Of a stretch of DNA of 64,000 bases, positions 8,680 through 17,362 are shown piece by piece. The position numbers and the translations under genes are program-made. The notes beneath the pieces are model-generated. The model was given only the letters and a program-made list of their open reading frames with translations, searched no databases and had not been told where the DNA came from. The stretch spans positions 4,526,001-4,590,000 of the forward strand of contig OZ245780.1 of NCBI GenBank assembly GCA_965227905.1, given 5' to 3'. The number at the start of each line of letters is the position of its first letter. The first letter of the stretch is position 1. This DNA comes from CBDDHT01 sp965227905 (GTDB lineage Bacteria > Pseudomonadota > Alphaproteobacteria > Rhizobiales > Methyloligellaceae).

Positions 8680-10251
8680 ATGAACCGAGGTCTTACGAAG
8701 TTTCTGGTTGCCGGTGCGATGCTCGTCGCAGCAGCCTTTCCTGCATCGGCGGCCAAACGCGTCGCGCTCGTCGTAGGCAACGCGTCCTATGAACACACGA
8801 CCGCGTTGCGAAACCCTGCAAACGATGCACGCGATATGGCCGCGAAGCTCAAACGTCTCGGATTCGATGTGACGACCGGTATCGATCTGACCGAAGACAA
8901 ATTCGCCGAAACCCTCAACACATATTTTGACAAGCTTAAGGGTGCCGAAGCTGCCGTATTGTTCTATGCAGGTCATGGACTGCAATTCCAAAACACGAAT
9001 TATCTCATTCCGGTCGATGCCCGCCTGAAAAACCAGTTTCAGGTGAAGGGCGAAACGATTTCCCTCTCCGACATTGTTGCGCAGATGGAAGCCCAGTCTC
9101 CTGTGAATCTGGTATTTCTGGACGCCTGCCGTAACAATCCGCTGACTGACAAACTCCAGCGCAGCCTGACAAGCCGGGGTCGCAATTTGACCCTTGATCG
9201 CGGCCTCGCAAGGGTCAAATCCAGCGCAAAAGACACTCTGATCGCCTTCGCCGCCGCTCCCGGCGCGGTAGCCTCTGACGGCAAAGGCCGAAATAGCCCA
9301 TTCACTGCTGCCCTGCTCAAGCATATCGAGTCGCCGGGGGTCGAAGTTGAGGTCATGCTGAAGCGAGTGACGGCCGAGGTACGCAATGCCACGGATCAAG
9401 GCCAGGAGCCTGAGCGTCTTTCGAAACTCACAACAGAATTCTATTTCAATCCGAAAGAACCGGTATCAGCCGCCAAAGTGGCCGCAACAAGGGTCGACGC
9501 GACGACCGCCGCAGATCTCGCCTTCTGGAATGCTATTCAGACCAGCCGCGATATCAGCGAGTTTCAGGCCTATCTCAAGAAGTTCCCGAACGGCCAGTTC
9601 GCAGAATTGGTTCGGACCAGAATGGCCAAGCTGCAGAGTGCAGTCGCCAAACAGGCTCCAGTGACAAAAACCAAAGCCCCGGTAGAAACGAAAACAACCG
9701 CAAGTCCCACACCTGCGATGCTCTTTCGCTCTGGTCTCGCCCACCTCACTGGCAATGGCGCGGCGGTTGATCACAGCGCCGGCCTGAAGCTGTTGTACAA
9801 TTCGGCAATCCAAGGCAACGGCGAAGCCATGTACACGATCGGGCTCCTCTACGAAAGAGGTCAGGTCGTTGCGCAGAACGCGACACAAGCGCTGGTCTGG
9901 TACAAAAAGGCAGTTGAAGCCGGCGAAACAAGAGCGGTCGGCCGTCAAAATGCACTTCTTCAGCAGATTGAGAATGCTCAGCTTGCTGCACGCACCGCGG
10001 AACGCCTGGAGGCCAAAACGGTTCAGGGCACTGGATTTGAGGATGATATCACAGGGAGTTTCGTGGAAACGCACCAGCGTTTCGATCGCGAGCTGGAACG
10101 CCGGAAACTGAACAAAAGGCGCGACCGCCGGCGTGATACTCGCAACAATGACCGCCACCGCAACAACACAAATTTCCAACGTCGCAACAATCGCCAGGCC
10201 ACGAACAATTCGGGTCGCAGACGCGGCGGCCGACGTGGCGGAAGGCGCTGA
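8680..10251 (+). CDS. Exported caspase-domain (peptidase C14) protein with Sel1 repeats and basic tail
   Basis: 523 residues from ATG 8680 (GGAGCAGGAA just upstream). A signal peptide (about 1-24, ending ASA) leads into a caspase p20 fold (about 26-250) opening with KRVALVVGNASY; the catalytic dyad is His99 in YAGHG and Cys150 in DACRNNP. Sel1-like repeats occupy about 345-425 (GEAMYTIGLLYERG). The last 50 residues are an Arg/Asn/Gly-rich basic tail. Caspase-fold proteases cleave after basic or acidic residues; this one would act in the periplasm or outside. It is followed by a bactofilin and a kinase and has a paralogue at 14215-15510. Targets are unknown. Confidence 0.86.
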   Translation: MNRGLTKFLVAGAMLVAAAFPASAAKRVALVVGNASYEHTTALRNPANDARDMAAKLKRLGFDVTTGIDLTEDKFAETLNTYFDKLKGAEAAVLFYAGHGLQFQNTNYLIPVDARLKNQFQVKGETISLSDIVAQMEAQSPVNLVFLDACRNNPLTDKLQRSLTSRGRNLTLDRGLARVKSSAKDTLIAFAAAPGAVASDGKGRNSPFTAALLKHIESPGVEVEVMLKRVTAEVRNATDQGQEPERLSKLTTEFYFNPKEPVSAAKVAATRVDATTAADLAFWNAIQTSRDISEFQAYLKKFPNGQFAELVRTRMAKLQSAVAKQAPVTKTKAPVETKTTASPTPAMLFRSGLAHLTGNGAAVDHSAGLKLLYNSAIQGNGEAMYTIGLLYERGQVVAQNATQALVWYKKAVEAGETRAVGRQNALLQQIENAQLAARTAERLEAKTVQGTGFEDDITGSFVETHQRFDRELERRKLNKRRDRRRDTRNNDRHRNNTNFQRRNNRQATNNSGRRRGGRRGGRR

Positions 10252-10272
10252 GTGTGGCCAAATTGGAACAGT

Positions 10273-10291
10273 GAATTAAGCTCCGATTAAC
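10273..10291 (+). promoter_or_regulatory. CtrA-type box upstream of bactofilin 1
   Basis: GAATTAAGCTCCGATTAAC contains TTAA (10276-10279), exactly seven bases, then TTAAC (10287-10291), matching the alphaproteobacterial CtrA consensus TTAA-N7-TTAAC. It lies 79 bases before ATG 10371. The second bactofilin has a 15-of-19 identical copy at nearly the same distance (75 bases), which argues for a real, conserved operator. Confidence 0.65.
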
Positions 10292-10370
10292 GTTTGTCGC
10301 GATACGCTCGGATCAACAAAAACGATGTCCGTTCAAGGACATGAAGACGCATAACGGGGAACAAACGAGC

Positions 10371-10922
10371 ATGAAAACTGTTTTCAGGAAATACAAAAAC
10401 AATTTCCAGAATACTCATCGCGCCATATCGTCTCTTATTCTGCCCAAATCCAATTCCCATGCGACGCCTGAACTCTGTGACCCGACGTGCAAATCACCGT
10501 CGTCAGACACCGAGCTTCATATTCCAAGGAGCACGGTTATCCGGGGGGACCTCTCCCATCCGGGTACTGTTGTGATTGCTGGAACGGTGTTGGGAAATGT
10601 CTCGTGCCGCCATCTGACGATCAATGAGAAAGCGCGGATCAAAGGCGATGTCACCGCTCAGGAATTGATTATCGATGGCGCGCTCACTGGCACCATATCG
10701 GCACCGCGCATCATGTTTCGCCCGACATCCCGTGTCGAAGGCCCGGTCTACTGCAATTGGTTCAAGCTTGAGCAAGGCGCCTACTTCGAAGGGCGCATGC
10801 GGCGCATGGCACCAAGTAAACCTCTCGATCCATCCTCTGTCGACATACAGCGGACAAATGATGGAGCCTCGTTGCCACCGGCACAAGGTTTTGCGTCCGC
10901 TCCGCTAGCTCTAGCTGTCTGA
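10371..10922 (+). CDS. Bactofilin family polymer-forming cytoskeletal protein (copy 1)
   Basis: 183 residues from ATG 10371. The central part (about 55-150) is the repetitive right-handed beta-helix of bactofilins (DUF583), with rungs such as VIRGDLSHPG, IAGTVLGNVSC, IKGDVTAQEL and GTISAPRI; flanking termini are disordered and there is no membrane segment. Bactofilins self-assemble into filaments without nucleotide and scaffold cell-wall or stalk enzymes. ATG 10341 is in frame but has an AAGGA only one base away, while 10371 places the CtrA box at the same distance as in copy 2. A conserved CNWFKLEQGAYFEG segment closes the core in both copies. It follows a caspase gene and precedes a histidine kinase. 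Confidence 0.87.
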   Translation: MKTVFRKYKNNFQNTHRAISSLILPKSNSHATPELCDPTCKSPSSDTELHIPRSTVIRGDLSHPGTVVIAGTVLGNVSCRHLTINEKARIKGDVTAQELIIDGALTGTISAPRIMFRPTSRVEGPVYCNWFKLEQGAYFEGRMRRMAPSKPLDPSSVDIQRTNDGASLPPAQGFASAPLALAV

Positions 10923-11242
10923 AAACGGCCGGAGAGTGGCACTTTGCCGCTGCACTTCAATCCGTGAATACTAACCTTCACAGGAAAAATTAACGTCCCG
11001 CACCCATACTCCCTGTCGATACATCAGCTTACAGCCCCACGCTTGCAATATTCGGCAATAAAACAGCGTGATTGGTCGGGTCAATACGCTGGTAATATAG
11101 ACGTCGATTTGGAATGGTAGCCGTTGCTCTAGCCCCTTCGAATCCGACGACAATCCGCAGCGGTCCGCAATCCGTTTCGCGGTAGTCGGTTTCGAATCTA
11201 GACGCAAATCCGTGTTTGACACGAACGGGCGGGATACAGGAC
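10923..11242. other. 320-bp intergenic region, no gene seen
   Basis: Between bactofilin 1 and the histidine kinase. It holds single TTAA(C) half-sites (for example near 10990) but no full CtrA box, no terminator with a T-run, and no supported small gene. A loose inverted pair of TTCGAATCCGAC-like sequences near 11137 and 11186 is too imperfect to call. Confidence 0.4.
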
Positions 11243-13318
11243 ATGACGAACACCCCCGACCGCGGTGAGTCAGGACAAACCAATAAGTCGACACACCTGC
11301 TGCAAGCCTTGTTCGACAGTTTTCCCGGAGGCCTGACTGTATTTGGCGCCGACCTCCGCCTGGAAATGGCAAATGACTGCTTCTATCGTATGTTCGAAAT
11401 TTCGAAGCAGGAGTTCCCCACCGGCACATCGATGAGCCTTGTTGTCCGGCACTTGGCTGGAAAAGGCTATTTCGGTTCTGGCGATCCCGACAAAATTGTC
11501 GCCAAGCATTTCTCGGAAGTTCGGAAAGGCAAACGCTTCTGCGGCGAACGCTATTGTCCGGATGGGCGCGTTTTTGAGGTGAACGGTTTTCCTTTATGCG
11601 AAGGCGGCTATGTCACGACAACCCTCGACGTCACAGAGAAAAGACTCGGTCAGGAGAGACTTCGCCAAAGCCAACAACGCTTTCGCGATATGGCGAGAAT
11701 CTCATCGGATTGGTTTTGGGAAACAGACGAGGACCACCGTTTTTGCTTCGTTTCGCAGCGCTTTGCAGAGAAAACAAACATTCCGGTTAGCCGCCTAATA
11801 GGTAAGACCAGACAAGAGGTCTGTGTCCAATCCGAGACTGACTGGAGTTCATATCAAGACGACCTCGACGCCCGCCGACCGATCCGTAACTGCAGCTACG
11901 CTATCGTCGACCCAGATGAACAAGTTCATTACTATTCTATAGACGGCATGCCATTCTTCGATGCCGACGGCACCTTTCTCGGCTATCGAGGTACAGGACG
12001 CGATACAACAGTCGAGACGAAAGCAAAGGCCGAATTGGATCGCAAGAACCGCGAACTCGAAGATCTCAACGACCAGCTCATCACGGAACAAACACGACTG
12101 GATTCGATCTACCGGAATACGCCGGCAATGCTCCATTCCATCATGGCTGATGGAGAAATCATCGATGTCAGTGATTATTGGTGCCGAACCATGGGCTATG
12201 CCCGCGACGAAGTCGTTGGGCGCTCAATCTATGACTTCATGGATGAAGAGTCCGGTGGCCGCATGCGTCAGCACTATGAATCACAACTCTTTTCAGGAAA
12301 AAGGATCGACAATGTGGACTATGTTTATGTCCGCAAAGACGATTCCCTGATGGATGTCAGACTGTCGGCTATAGCAGCGCCGGGAACACGTGGAGGCCAG
12401 CTCCATTCCTTTTCAGTCGCCTTTGATATCTCACGGCAAAAGACTGCAGAGTATGAACTTGAAGCCCACCGCGATCAGTTGCAAACAATGGTGGATCAAG
12501 CGACGCAGGACCTGAATGCCCAAGCTGTTGAGTTGCGCGCGGCGTTGAACAAGGAAAAGGAAGTCAACGAACAACAACGCCAGTTTGTGGCGATGGCAAG
12601 CCATGAGTTCCGCACACCGCTCGCGATCATCGACTCAGCTGCACAACGACTGCAAAGATCGTCGGCCAATCTCACTCCGGAAAAACTGGAAGATCGCATC
12701 AACAAGATTAGAAGTGCGGTAACGCGCATGACTCGGTTGATGGAAAGTACTCTGTCTGCTGCACGCCTCGACGAGGGCAAAATCAACATCGAAATCGCAC
12801 CTTGCAATATCGAGCGCATTATCGTCGAGGCCTGTCGACGTACGCAGGACATCGCGCTCAGCCACAATATCTCCCAGGATTTGCAGGATCTGCCAAAGAC
12901 AATCCACGCCGACGCGAACGCATTGGAGCAGGTCCTTACCAACTTGTTGTCGAATGCGGTCAAATACTCCCCTGACGCGCCTGACATTGCAGTCAGTGCG
13001 CGCGGCGAGGCCGATCACGTGACCATCGAAATCAAAGATCACGGCCTCGGTATCGATACCGACGATCTACCAAATCTATTCAGCCGGTTCTTCCGCGCCA
13101 AGACGTCTCTGGGTATCGCCGGAACCGGTATCGGTCTCAATCTGGTTAAGACGCTTGTCGAGATGCATGGGGGCACGGTTTCGGCAACCAGTGAGAAGGG
13201 TGAAGGCAGTACTTTCAGCATCCGCATTCCGATCGGCCGAACCGGAGTCTATGCTCGCAGTGGGGGACCTACAAGTGAACACTCAGACACCGTTGATACC
13301 GATCTTGTCGCATCATAA
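11243..13318 (+). CDS. Cytosolic triple-PAS sensor histidine kinase
   Basis: 691 residues; ATG 11243 has AGGAC close upstream and an alternative TTG lies 27 bases earlier. Order: PAS_7-like domain (about 12-125), PAS 2 (about 135-260), PAS 3 (about 285-400), a short coiled coil, HisKA with phospho-accepting His454 in ASHEFRTP, and an ATPase domain with N-box TNLLSNAVKYSP and GTGIGLNLVK. No transmembrane segment or receiver domain is present, so it senses a cytosolic signal and needs a separate response regulator, none of which is adjacent. It sits between two bactofilin genes and two caspase genes, all on the same strand; a link to that array is inferred from position. Confidence 0.88.
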   Translation: MTNTPDRGESGQTNKSTHLLQALFDSFPGGLTVFGADLRLEMANDCFYRMFEISKQEFPTGTSMSLVVRHLAGKGYFGSGDPDKIVAKHFSEVRKGKRFCGERYCPDGRVFEVNGFPLCEGGYVTTTLDVTEKRLGQERLRQSQQRFRDMARISSDWFWETDEDHRFCFVSQRFAEKTNIPVSRLIGKTRQEVCVQSETDWSSYQDDLDARRPIRNCSYAIVDPDEQVHYYSIDGMPFFDADGTFLGYRGTGRDTTVETKAKAELDRKNRELEDLNDQLITEQTRLDSIYRNTPAMLHSIMADGEIIDVSDYWCRTMGYARDEVVGRSIYDFMDEESGGRMRQHYESQLFSGKRIDNVDYVYVRKDDSLMDVRLSAIAAPGTRGGQLHSFSVAFDISRQKTAEYELEAHRDQLQTMVDQATQDLNAQAVELRAALNKEKEVNEQQRQFVAMASHEFRTPLAIIDSAAQRLQRSSANLTPEKLEDRINKIRSAVTRMTRLMESTLSAARLDEGKINIEIAPCNIERIIVEACRRTQDIALSHNISQDLQDLPKTIHADANALEQVLTNLLSNAVKYSPDAPDIAVSARGEADHVTIEIKDHGLGIDTDDLPNLFSRFFRAKTSLGIAGTGIGLNLVKTLVEMHGGTVSATSEKGEGSTFSIRIPIGRTGVYARSGGPTSEHSDTVDTDLVAS

Positions 13319-13403
13319 ATGGAGCCGATATTCAGGCGATTGACCAAGCAATGCTGCCACCATCGCTGGCAAACAACAGCGCACCAGTTCAGTTTGGCAC
13401 ACA

Positions 13404-13422
13404 GAATTAAGAACTGATTAAC
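13404..13422 (+). promoter_or_regulatory. CtrA-type box upstream of bactofilin 2
   Basis: GAATTAAGAACTGATTAAC has TTAA (13407-13410), seven bases, then TTAAC (13418-13422), the CtrA consensus, 75 bases before ATG 13498. It shares 15 of 19 bases with the box before bactofilin 1, while the surrounding bases differ. Confidence 0.65.
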
Positions 13423-13497
13423 TCCCCTATTCTAAGTTTCAGCCGAATTGCTGACGCAATACCGACAGCGCCAGCATAACAATCGGGTTCGGCACTC

Positions 13498-14016
13498 ATG
13501 ATTGCAAAAGAAAATCGATACATCTCAGCGATCGTCGACCGGCTTGTGAGCACCTTCAAAAAAGCGGACTTGAATACCGGAAATACGAAATCCGAACACA
13601 AGAATACTGAATCCGATCAATTATTTGTCCCTAAGAACACGTTCATACGCGGCGACCTTTCCAGCGCCAGTGATATTATAATTGCCGGCGAAGTCGTGGG
13701 GAACGTTACTTGCCGACAATTGACAATTAACAAGAATGCGCTTGTGAAGGGAGATGTGACCGCCGAAGAATTGATCATCTACGGCGAAGCCTTCGGTGCA
13801 ATATCGGCACCGCGCATTACCTTCCAGCCGAAGTGTCATGTCGAAGGTCCCGTTTACTGCAACTGGTTCAAGCTTGAGCAAGGGGCTTATTTTGAAGGGA
13901 AAATGCATCGCACGGATTGCGATGGAACCACAGTGCTGCCGCTTGTCGTGCCACAAGCTGACAATAGCCACCCCGCAGAATCGCAATCTCGACCGCACCT
14001 TGCTCTCGTCAGCTAG
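13498..14016 (+). CDS. Bactofilin family polymer-forming cytoskeletal protein (copy 2)
   Basis: 172 residues. Beta-helix rungs FIRGDLSSA, IAGEVVGNVTC, VKGDVTAEEL, GAISAPRI and the CNWFKLEQGAYFEG segment match copy 1 closely over the core (about residues 45-140), whereas the N- and C-terminal tails are unrelated in sequence. This pattern fits duplication followed by divergence of the tails, which in bactofilins usually dictate partners and localisation. A CtrA box lies 75 bases upstream. The next gene downstream is the second caspase. No transmembrane helix. Confidence 0.87.
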   Translation: MIAKENRYISAIVDRLVSTFKKADLNTGNTKSEHKNTESDQLFVPKNTFIRGDLSSASDIIIAGEVVGNVTCRQLTINKNALVKGDVTAEELIIYGEAFGAISAPRITFQPKCHVEGPVYCNWFKLEQGAYFEGKMHRTDCDGTTVLPLVVPQADNSHPAESQSRPHLALVS

Positions 14017-14214
14017 GACGGGATTCTGATAGCCATGCCCTCAGGGGCAATCGCCTGCCCAAAAATGCAAGCGCCCAGGCGCAGCTTTCTAGCTATAAGC
14101 GATTTGGCTCGCCTCTTCGACGCAACGCATCTTGAAAACGGTCAATTGCAACCGCTTCTGGTATAGTGAAATGATAGTCCATTCGGACGAATCCAGACTC
14201 GGAGACGATCGGCC

Positions 14215-15510
14215 ATGCGTTGCTTAGCGAGAGTATTGTGCTTTGTCTTTCTTCTGGTCGGCGTCGCAACCGACGCCAGTGCCAACAAGCGGATCGCGCT
14301 GGTTATCGGCAATTCTGCCTACACAGATGCCGGCCGCCTCGCTAACCCGGCCAATGATGCCGCCGACGTTTCCGCCGCCCTCACCCGCCTCGGCTTCGAA
14401 GTCGTGACCGGCATCGACCTGACGATTGATCAGTTCGCAGACACGCTGGTTGAATTCGGCAATCGCGCTCAGAATGCGAAAGTGGCCCTGTTTTACTATG
14501 CCGGCCATGGAATCCAGTATCAGGGTCAGAACTATCTCCTGCCGATCGATGCCGAGCTCAAGAACGAATTTTCAATCAAGCGGCAAACCTTCAACGTCAC
14601 GGATATCCTCGATCAGATGGAGGCCGCCTCGCAGGTCAATCTGGTTTTCCTTGATGCATGCCGCAACAATCCACTTGCAACCACGTTGAAGCGCGGTTTG
14701 CGCAGCCGCGGTCGATCCGCCTCCGTCGGTCGCGGACTTGCCCGGATCAAAGCCTCGGAAAACGACACGCTCCTCGTCTATGCCGCGGCTCCTGGATCTG
14801 AAGCTGAAGACGGCACCGGGCGCAACAGCCCGTTCACGTCCGCTTTCCTCAAGCACGTCACGACACCGGGTGTCGAAGTCGAAGTGCTACTCAAGCGCGT
14901 CACCAGGGATGTGCGCGCCAAGACCAAGGAGCGCCAACGGCCCGAGCGGCTCTCGCGGCTGACGGTCGAGTTCTATTTCGCAAGTGGCGATGCGGCCAAG
15001 GTCACGGCGGAATTCCAGCCGCAGAAATCACCCGGTTCGGCCGCTCCGACACAGCCGAAATCTTCGCAGAGCGAAGCAGCCGAGGCCTGGGTCGTCATCC
15101 GCGAGACGGAGGACCCGCTTGTCCTCGAGTCGTTCATCGCCCGGTACGGGCAGACATTCTACGGCACCCTCGCAAGGCAGCGTCTCACCAAGGTCAAAAA
15201 GAAACTGGCGGCTGTCAATCCGGCTGCTTCGACGCGATTGGTCGGCTCCTACTCAGCGCGCGGGACCAATCCCAATGGCAGCAGATATTCGGGAAATGTC
15301 CGCATCTGGACCGAAGGCAATACCTATCGCATGCGCTGGGACATCGCCGGCAAAGTGTACTCGGGCAAAGGAAAACTCGTCGGCAACACACTCACCATCG
15401 ACTGGGGCGCCGCCTATCCCGTGATCTACAAGGTTGGAAAGAACGGAGTGCTACACGGTCGGTGGGCCAAGGGTGGCAAGGGCCGGGAGACGCTTTCACC
15501 CAAACCTTAG
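14215..15510 (+). CDS. Exported caspase-domain (peptidase C14) protein, paralogue 2
   Basis: 431 residues. Signal peptide (about 1-23), then the caspase fold (about 24-250) starting KRIALVIGNSAY, with dyad His98 (YAGHG) and Cys149 (DACRNNP). The catalytic domain is strikingly similar to the protein at 8680-10251, including GRNSPFT and PGVEVEV. Unlike that paralogue it lacks Sel1 repeats and the basic tail; instead the C-terminus (about 340-431) is a small beta-rich module with YSGNVRIW and a second SGKGKL strand. The different accessory domains suggest different targets or anchoring. It is the last gene of the caspase/bactofilin/kinase array and converges with a peptide-transport operon only 4 bases away. 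Confidence 0.86.
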   Translation: MRCLARVLCFVFLLVGVATDASANKRIALVIGNSAYTDAGRLANPANDAADVSAALTRLGFEVVTGIDLTIDQFADTLVEFGNRAQNAKVALFYYAGHGIQYQGQNYLLPIDAELKNEFSIKRQTFNVTDILDQMEAASQVNLVFLDACRNNPLATTLKRGLRSRGRSASVGRGLARIKASENDTLLVYAAAPGSEAEDGTGRNSPFTSAFLKHVTTPGVEVEVLLKRVTRDVRAKTKERQRPERLSRLTVEFYFASGDAAKVTAEFQPQKSPGSAAPTQPKSSQSEAAEAWVVIRETEDPLVLESFIARYGQTFYGTLARQRLTKVKKKLAAVNPAASTRLVGSYSARGTNPNGSRYSGNVRIWTEGNTYRMRWDIAGKVYSGKGKLVGNTLTIDWGAAYPVIYKVGKNGVLHGRWAKGGKGRETLSPKP

Positions 15511-15514
15511 GCAA

Positions 15515-16180
15515 TCATCTCAGCGCTCGAAAACCTGCCTCGGCCTCACTGATGAAAGCCTCGACAAGATCGCGCCTCTTCCGGCCGTCGGCTCCTTCCA
15601 GCCCCGTATGAGCGTCGACGCCCGCGGGTTGCACTGTCTCGATGGCCAAACGCACATTCACAGCCGTGAGGCCGCCGGCAAGAATGATCGGCCTGGGCGA
15701 CAACGCAACGAGGGCTCTGCTAACCTTCCAGTCATGGGTCTTGCCAGTAGCACCTGTCGCGCCGGTCTCCGGATCAAAAGTATCCGTAATAAATCCATCG
15801 ACGAGTGTTTCTAGCCGTTCCATCTCGTTCCGCAGCGCATCCAGATTGTCGGGACCAACGATCAGACTTTTCAAAACGCGGATTGGCTTGGACGATCTGC
15901 GCAGCTTCTCAAGCTCGTTTGTCGAAATTTCTCCGTGAAGTTGAACCATCGAAACGCCGAGACGATCGCACAGCTTCAGGATAGCCTCTGCAGAGTCCAG
16001 ATAGGTGATGAGAAAGAAGGTTGCTTGACCGCCAAGACTGCTGACGATGGCAGCCGCATCATCGGCGCTCAAATCTTCCTGGTGATAGGCGAGCGCAAGT
16101 GGAAACCCAAGATAGGGCACACCGCAGTCGATGAGCATCCGCGCTTCGGCCTCATCAATCACACCGGCAACGTGGATCAT
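15515..16180 (-). CDS. TrpF-like (phosphoribosylanthranilate isomerase fold) protein lacking the N-terminal catalytic Cys
   Basis: 221 residues. TIM-barrel features of TrpF are clear: VQLHGE, GATGKTHDW (usual GGTGxTFDW, with the loop before it holding the general acid Asp), ILAGGLTAVNV and GVDAHTGLE. However, TrpF normally starts KICGI with the Cys acting as general base, and here the same strand reads HVAGV, so the Cys is Ala. It is not in a trp operon; it starts 16 bases after the M20 peptidase gene of a peptide-import operon. It may be a non-canonical isomerase or a repurposed barrel. The fold call is firm, the function is not. Confidence 0.75.
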   Translation of the reverse strand: MIHVAGVIDEAEARMLIDCGVPYLGFPLALAYHQEDLSADDAAAIVSSLGGQATFFLITYLDSAEAILKLCDRLGVSMVQLHGEISTNELEKLRRSSKPIRVLKSLIVGPDNLDALRNEMERLETLVDGFITDTFDPETGATGATGKTHDWKVSRALVALSPRPIILAGGLTAVNVRLAIETVQPAGVDAHTGLEGADGRKRRDLVEAFISEAEAGFRALR

Positions 16181-16196
16181 TCGTTGCCCTGACCGC

Positions 16197-17315
16197 CTAT
16201 TCCAAGGTCTCGTAGAGTCGCCGCATCAACGACATGCGCGGTTCGAGAGATGAAACATAGAGATGCTCGTGCATTGTATGCGCCCCTGCCCCATCAACAC
16301 CGAGGCCATCCAGAACAGGCAATCTGTTTGCGATGAAGCTCCCGTCGCTCCCGCCCCCTGTAAATGTGTCGACGAGATCGAATCCGATTTCGGACGCAAG
16401 ACCTTTCGCATGTTCATAGAGGGCTTCGATTGCCGGTGACTTCTCGTAAGCCGGTCGCGATATGCCGCCTTTGGCAGTGAAAACAACATCGCCATCGTGA
16501 GCTTCGAGTGCGTTGACCCAGTCTACGATTTCGTTCGCCGTATCCAGGTCGCGGAAACGAATATCGAGTTCAGCCGTGCAATGCTCTGGAACAACATTCA
16601 CGGCGGACCCGCCTTCGATCAAGCCGACATTGAGCGTAAGGTTCCTCTCATAGTCCGTCCTGGCTTCGATCTTGGCGATCTGACGAGCCATCTCGAGAAT
16701 CGCACTGCGTCCATCGGCATGGCGGGCGCCCGAGTGGGCCGGCCTGCCTTTGGCTGCAAGGCTAAATCGTGCCGAACCTCTCCGACCGGTGACGATCTTG
16801 CCGCCGTCGCGAGCAGGCTCAGTCACCAGCACATATTTGGCATGCTCACCGGCGGCTTCGATGTGGTGGCGAGACGTCTGACTGCCCACCTCCTCATCCG
16901 ATACATAGAGAAAGCGGATTGGAAGCGATGCCTCCTGCCCATCCTCAATGAGGGCGCGAAACGCTGCAAGAGCGATATAGGCACCGCCCTTCATGTCGTA
17001 GATGCCCGGCCCGTAGGCCTTGTCTCCATCGACGCTGAACGGCAGATCATCAAGCGTGCCCAGAGGGTGGACCGTATCGAGGTGTGAGAGAACCAGAATG
17101 CCCTTCTCATCACCACCCCAGGGGGACTTGGCCGCGACATGGTCACCGCGCCCATCGGTGCCCGGAATCCTCTCTACGGTGCAATCCAGTCCGCTGAGTG
17201 TTTCCGAGACCAAATCCATCATCCGGTTCACACCGGCAACATCGGTGGTCGGGCTTTCGACCTCCACCCATTCGCGAATCCCGTCCAAGACCTCATCGGC
17301 TGAGGGCATCGTCAT
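16197..17315 (-). CDS. M20-family zinc metallopeptidase (glutamate carboxypeptidase/ArgE-DapE-like)
   Basis: 372 residues from ATG 17315, with AGGAGA 7 bases upstream. Metal and catalytic residues are visible: SHLDTVH (His and catalytic Asp), GIYDMKGG (bridging Asp), SDEEVGS (general base Glu plus ligand Glu), and HEHLYV near the end (His). A dimerisation domain lies around 180-290 (SARFSLAAKG, AHSGARH). The lack of a signal peptide points to the cytosol. It follows the OppF gene by 47 bases and probably hydrolyses peptides or N-acyl amino acids brought in by the transporter. Confidence 0.87.
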   Translation of the reverse strand: MTMPSADEVLDGIREWVEVESPTTDVAGVNRMMDLVSETLSGLDCTVERIPGTDGRGDHVAAKSPWGGDEKGILVLSHLDTVHPLGTLDDLPFSVDGDKAYGPGIYDMKGGAYIALAAFRALIEDGQEASLPIRFLYVSDEEVGSQTSRHHIEAAGEHAKYVLVTEPARDGGKIVTGRRGSARFSLAAKGRPAHSGARHADGRSAILEMARQIAKIEARTDYERNLTLNVGLIEGGSAVNVVPEHCTAELDIRFRDLDTANEIVDWVNALEAHDGDVVFTAKGGISRPAYEKSPAIEALYEHAKGLASEIGFDLVDTFTGGGSDGSFIANRLPVLDGLGVDGAGAHTMHEHLYVSSLEPRMSLMRRLYETLE

Positions 17316-17362
17316 CTTATCGTCTCCTGAGTGTCGGGCGCTTCACCTGGAAGCCGTCATGT

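Noticed and set aside
11137..11199. Inverted TTCGAATCCGAC-like pair before the PAS kinase
   Set aside because: Arms match only in part and are some 40 bases apart; no more than expected by chance.
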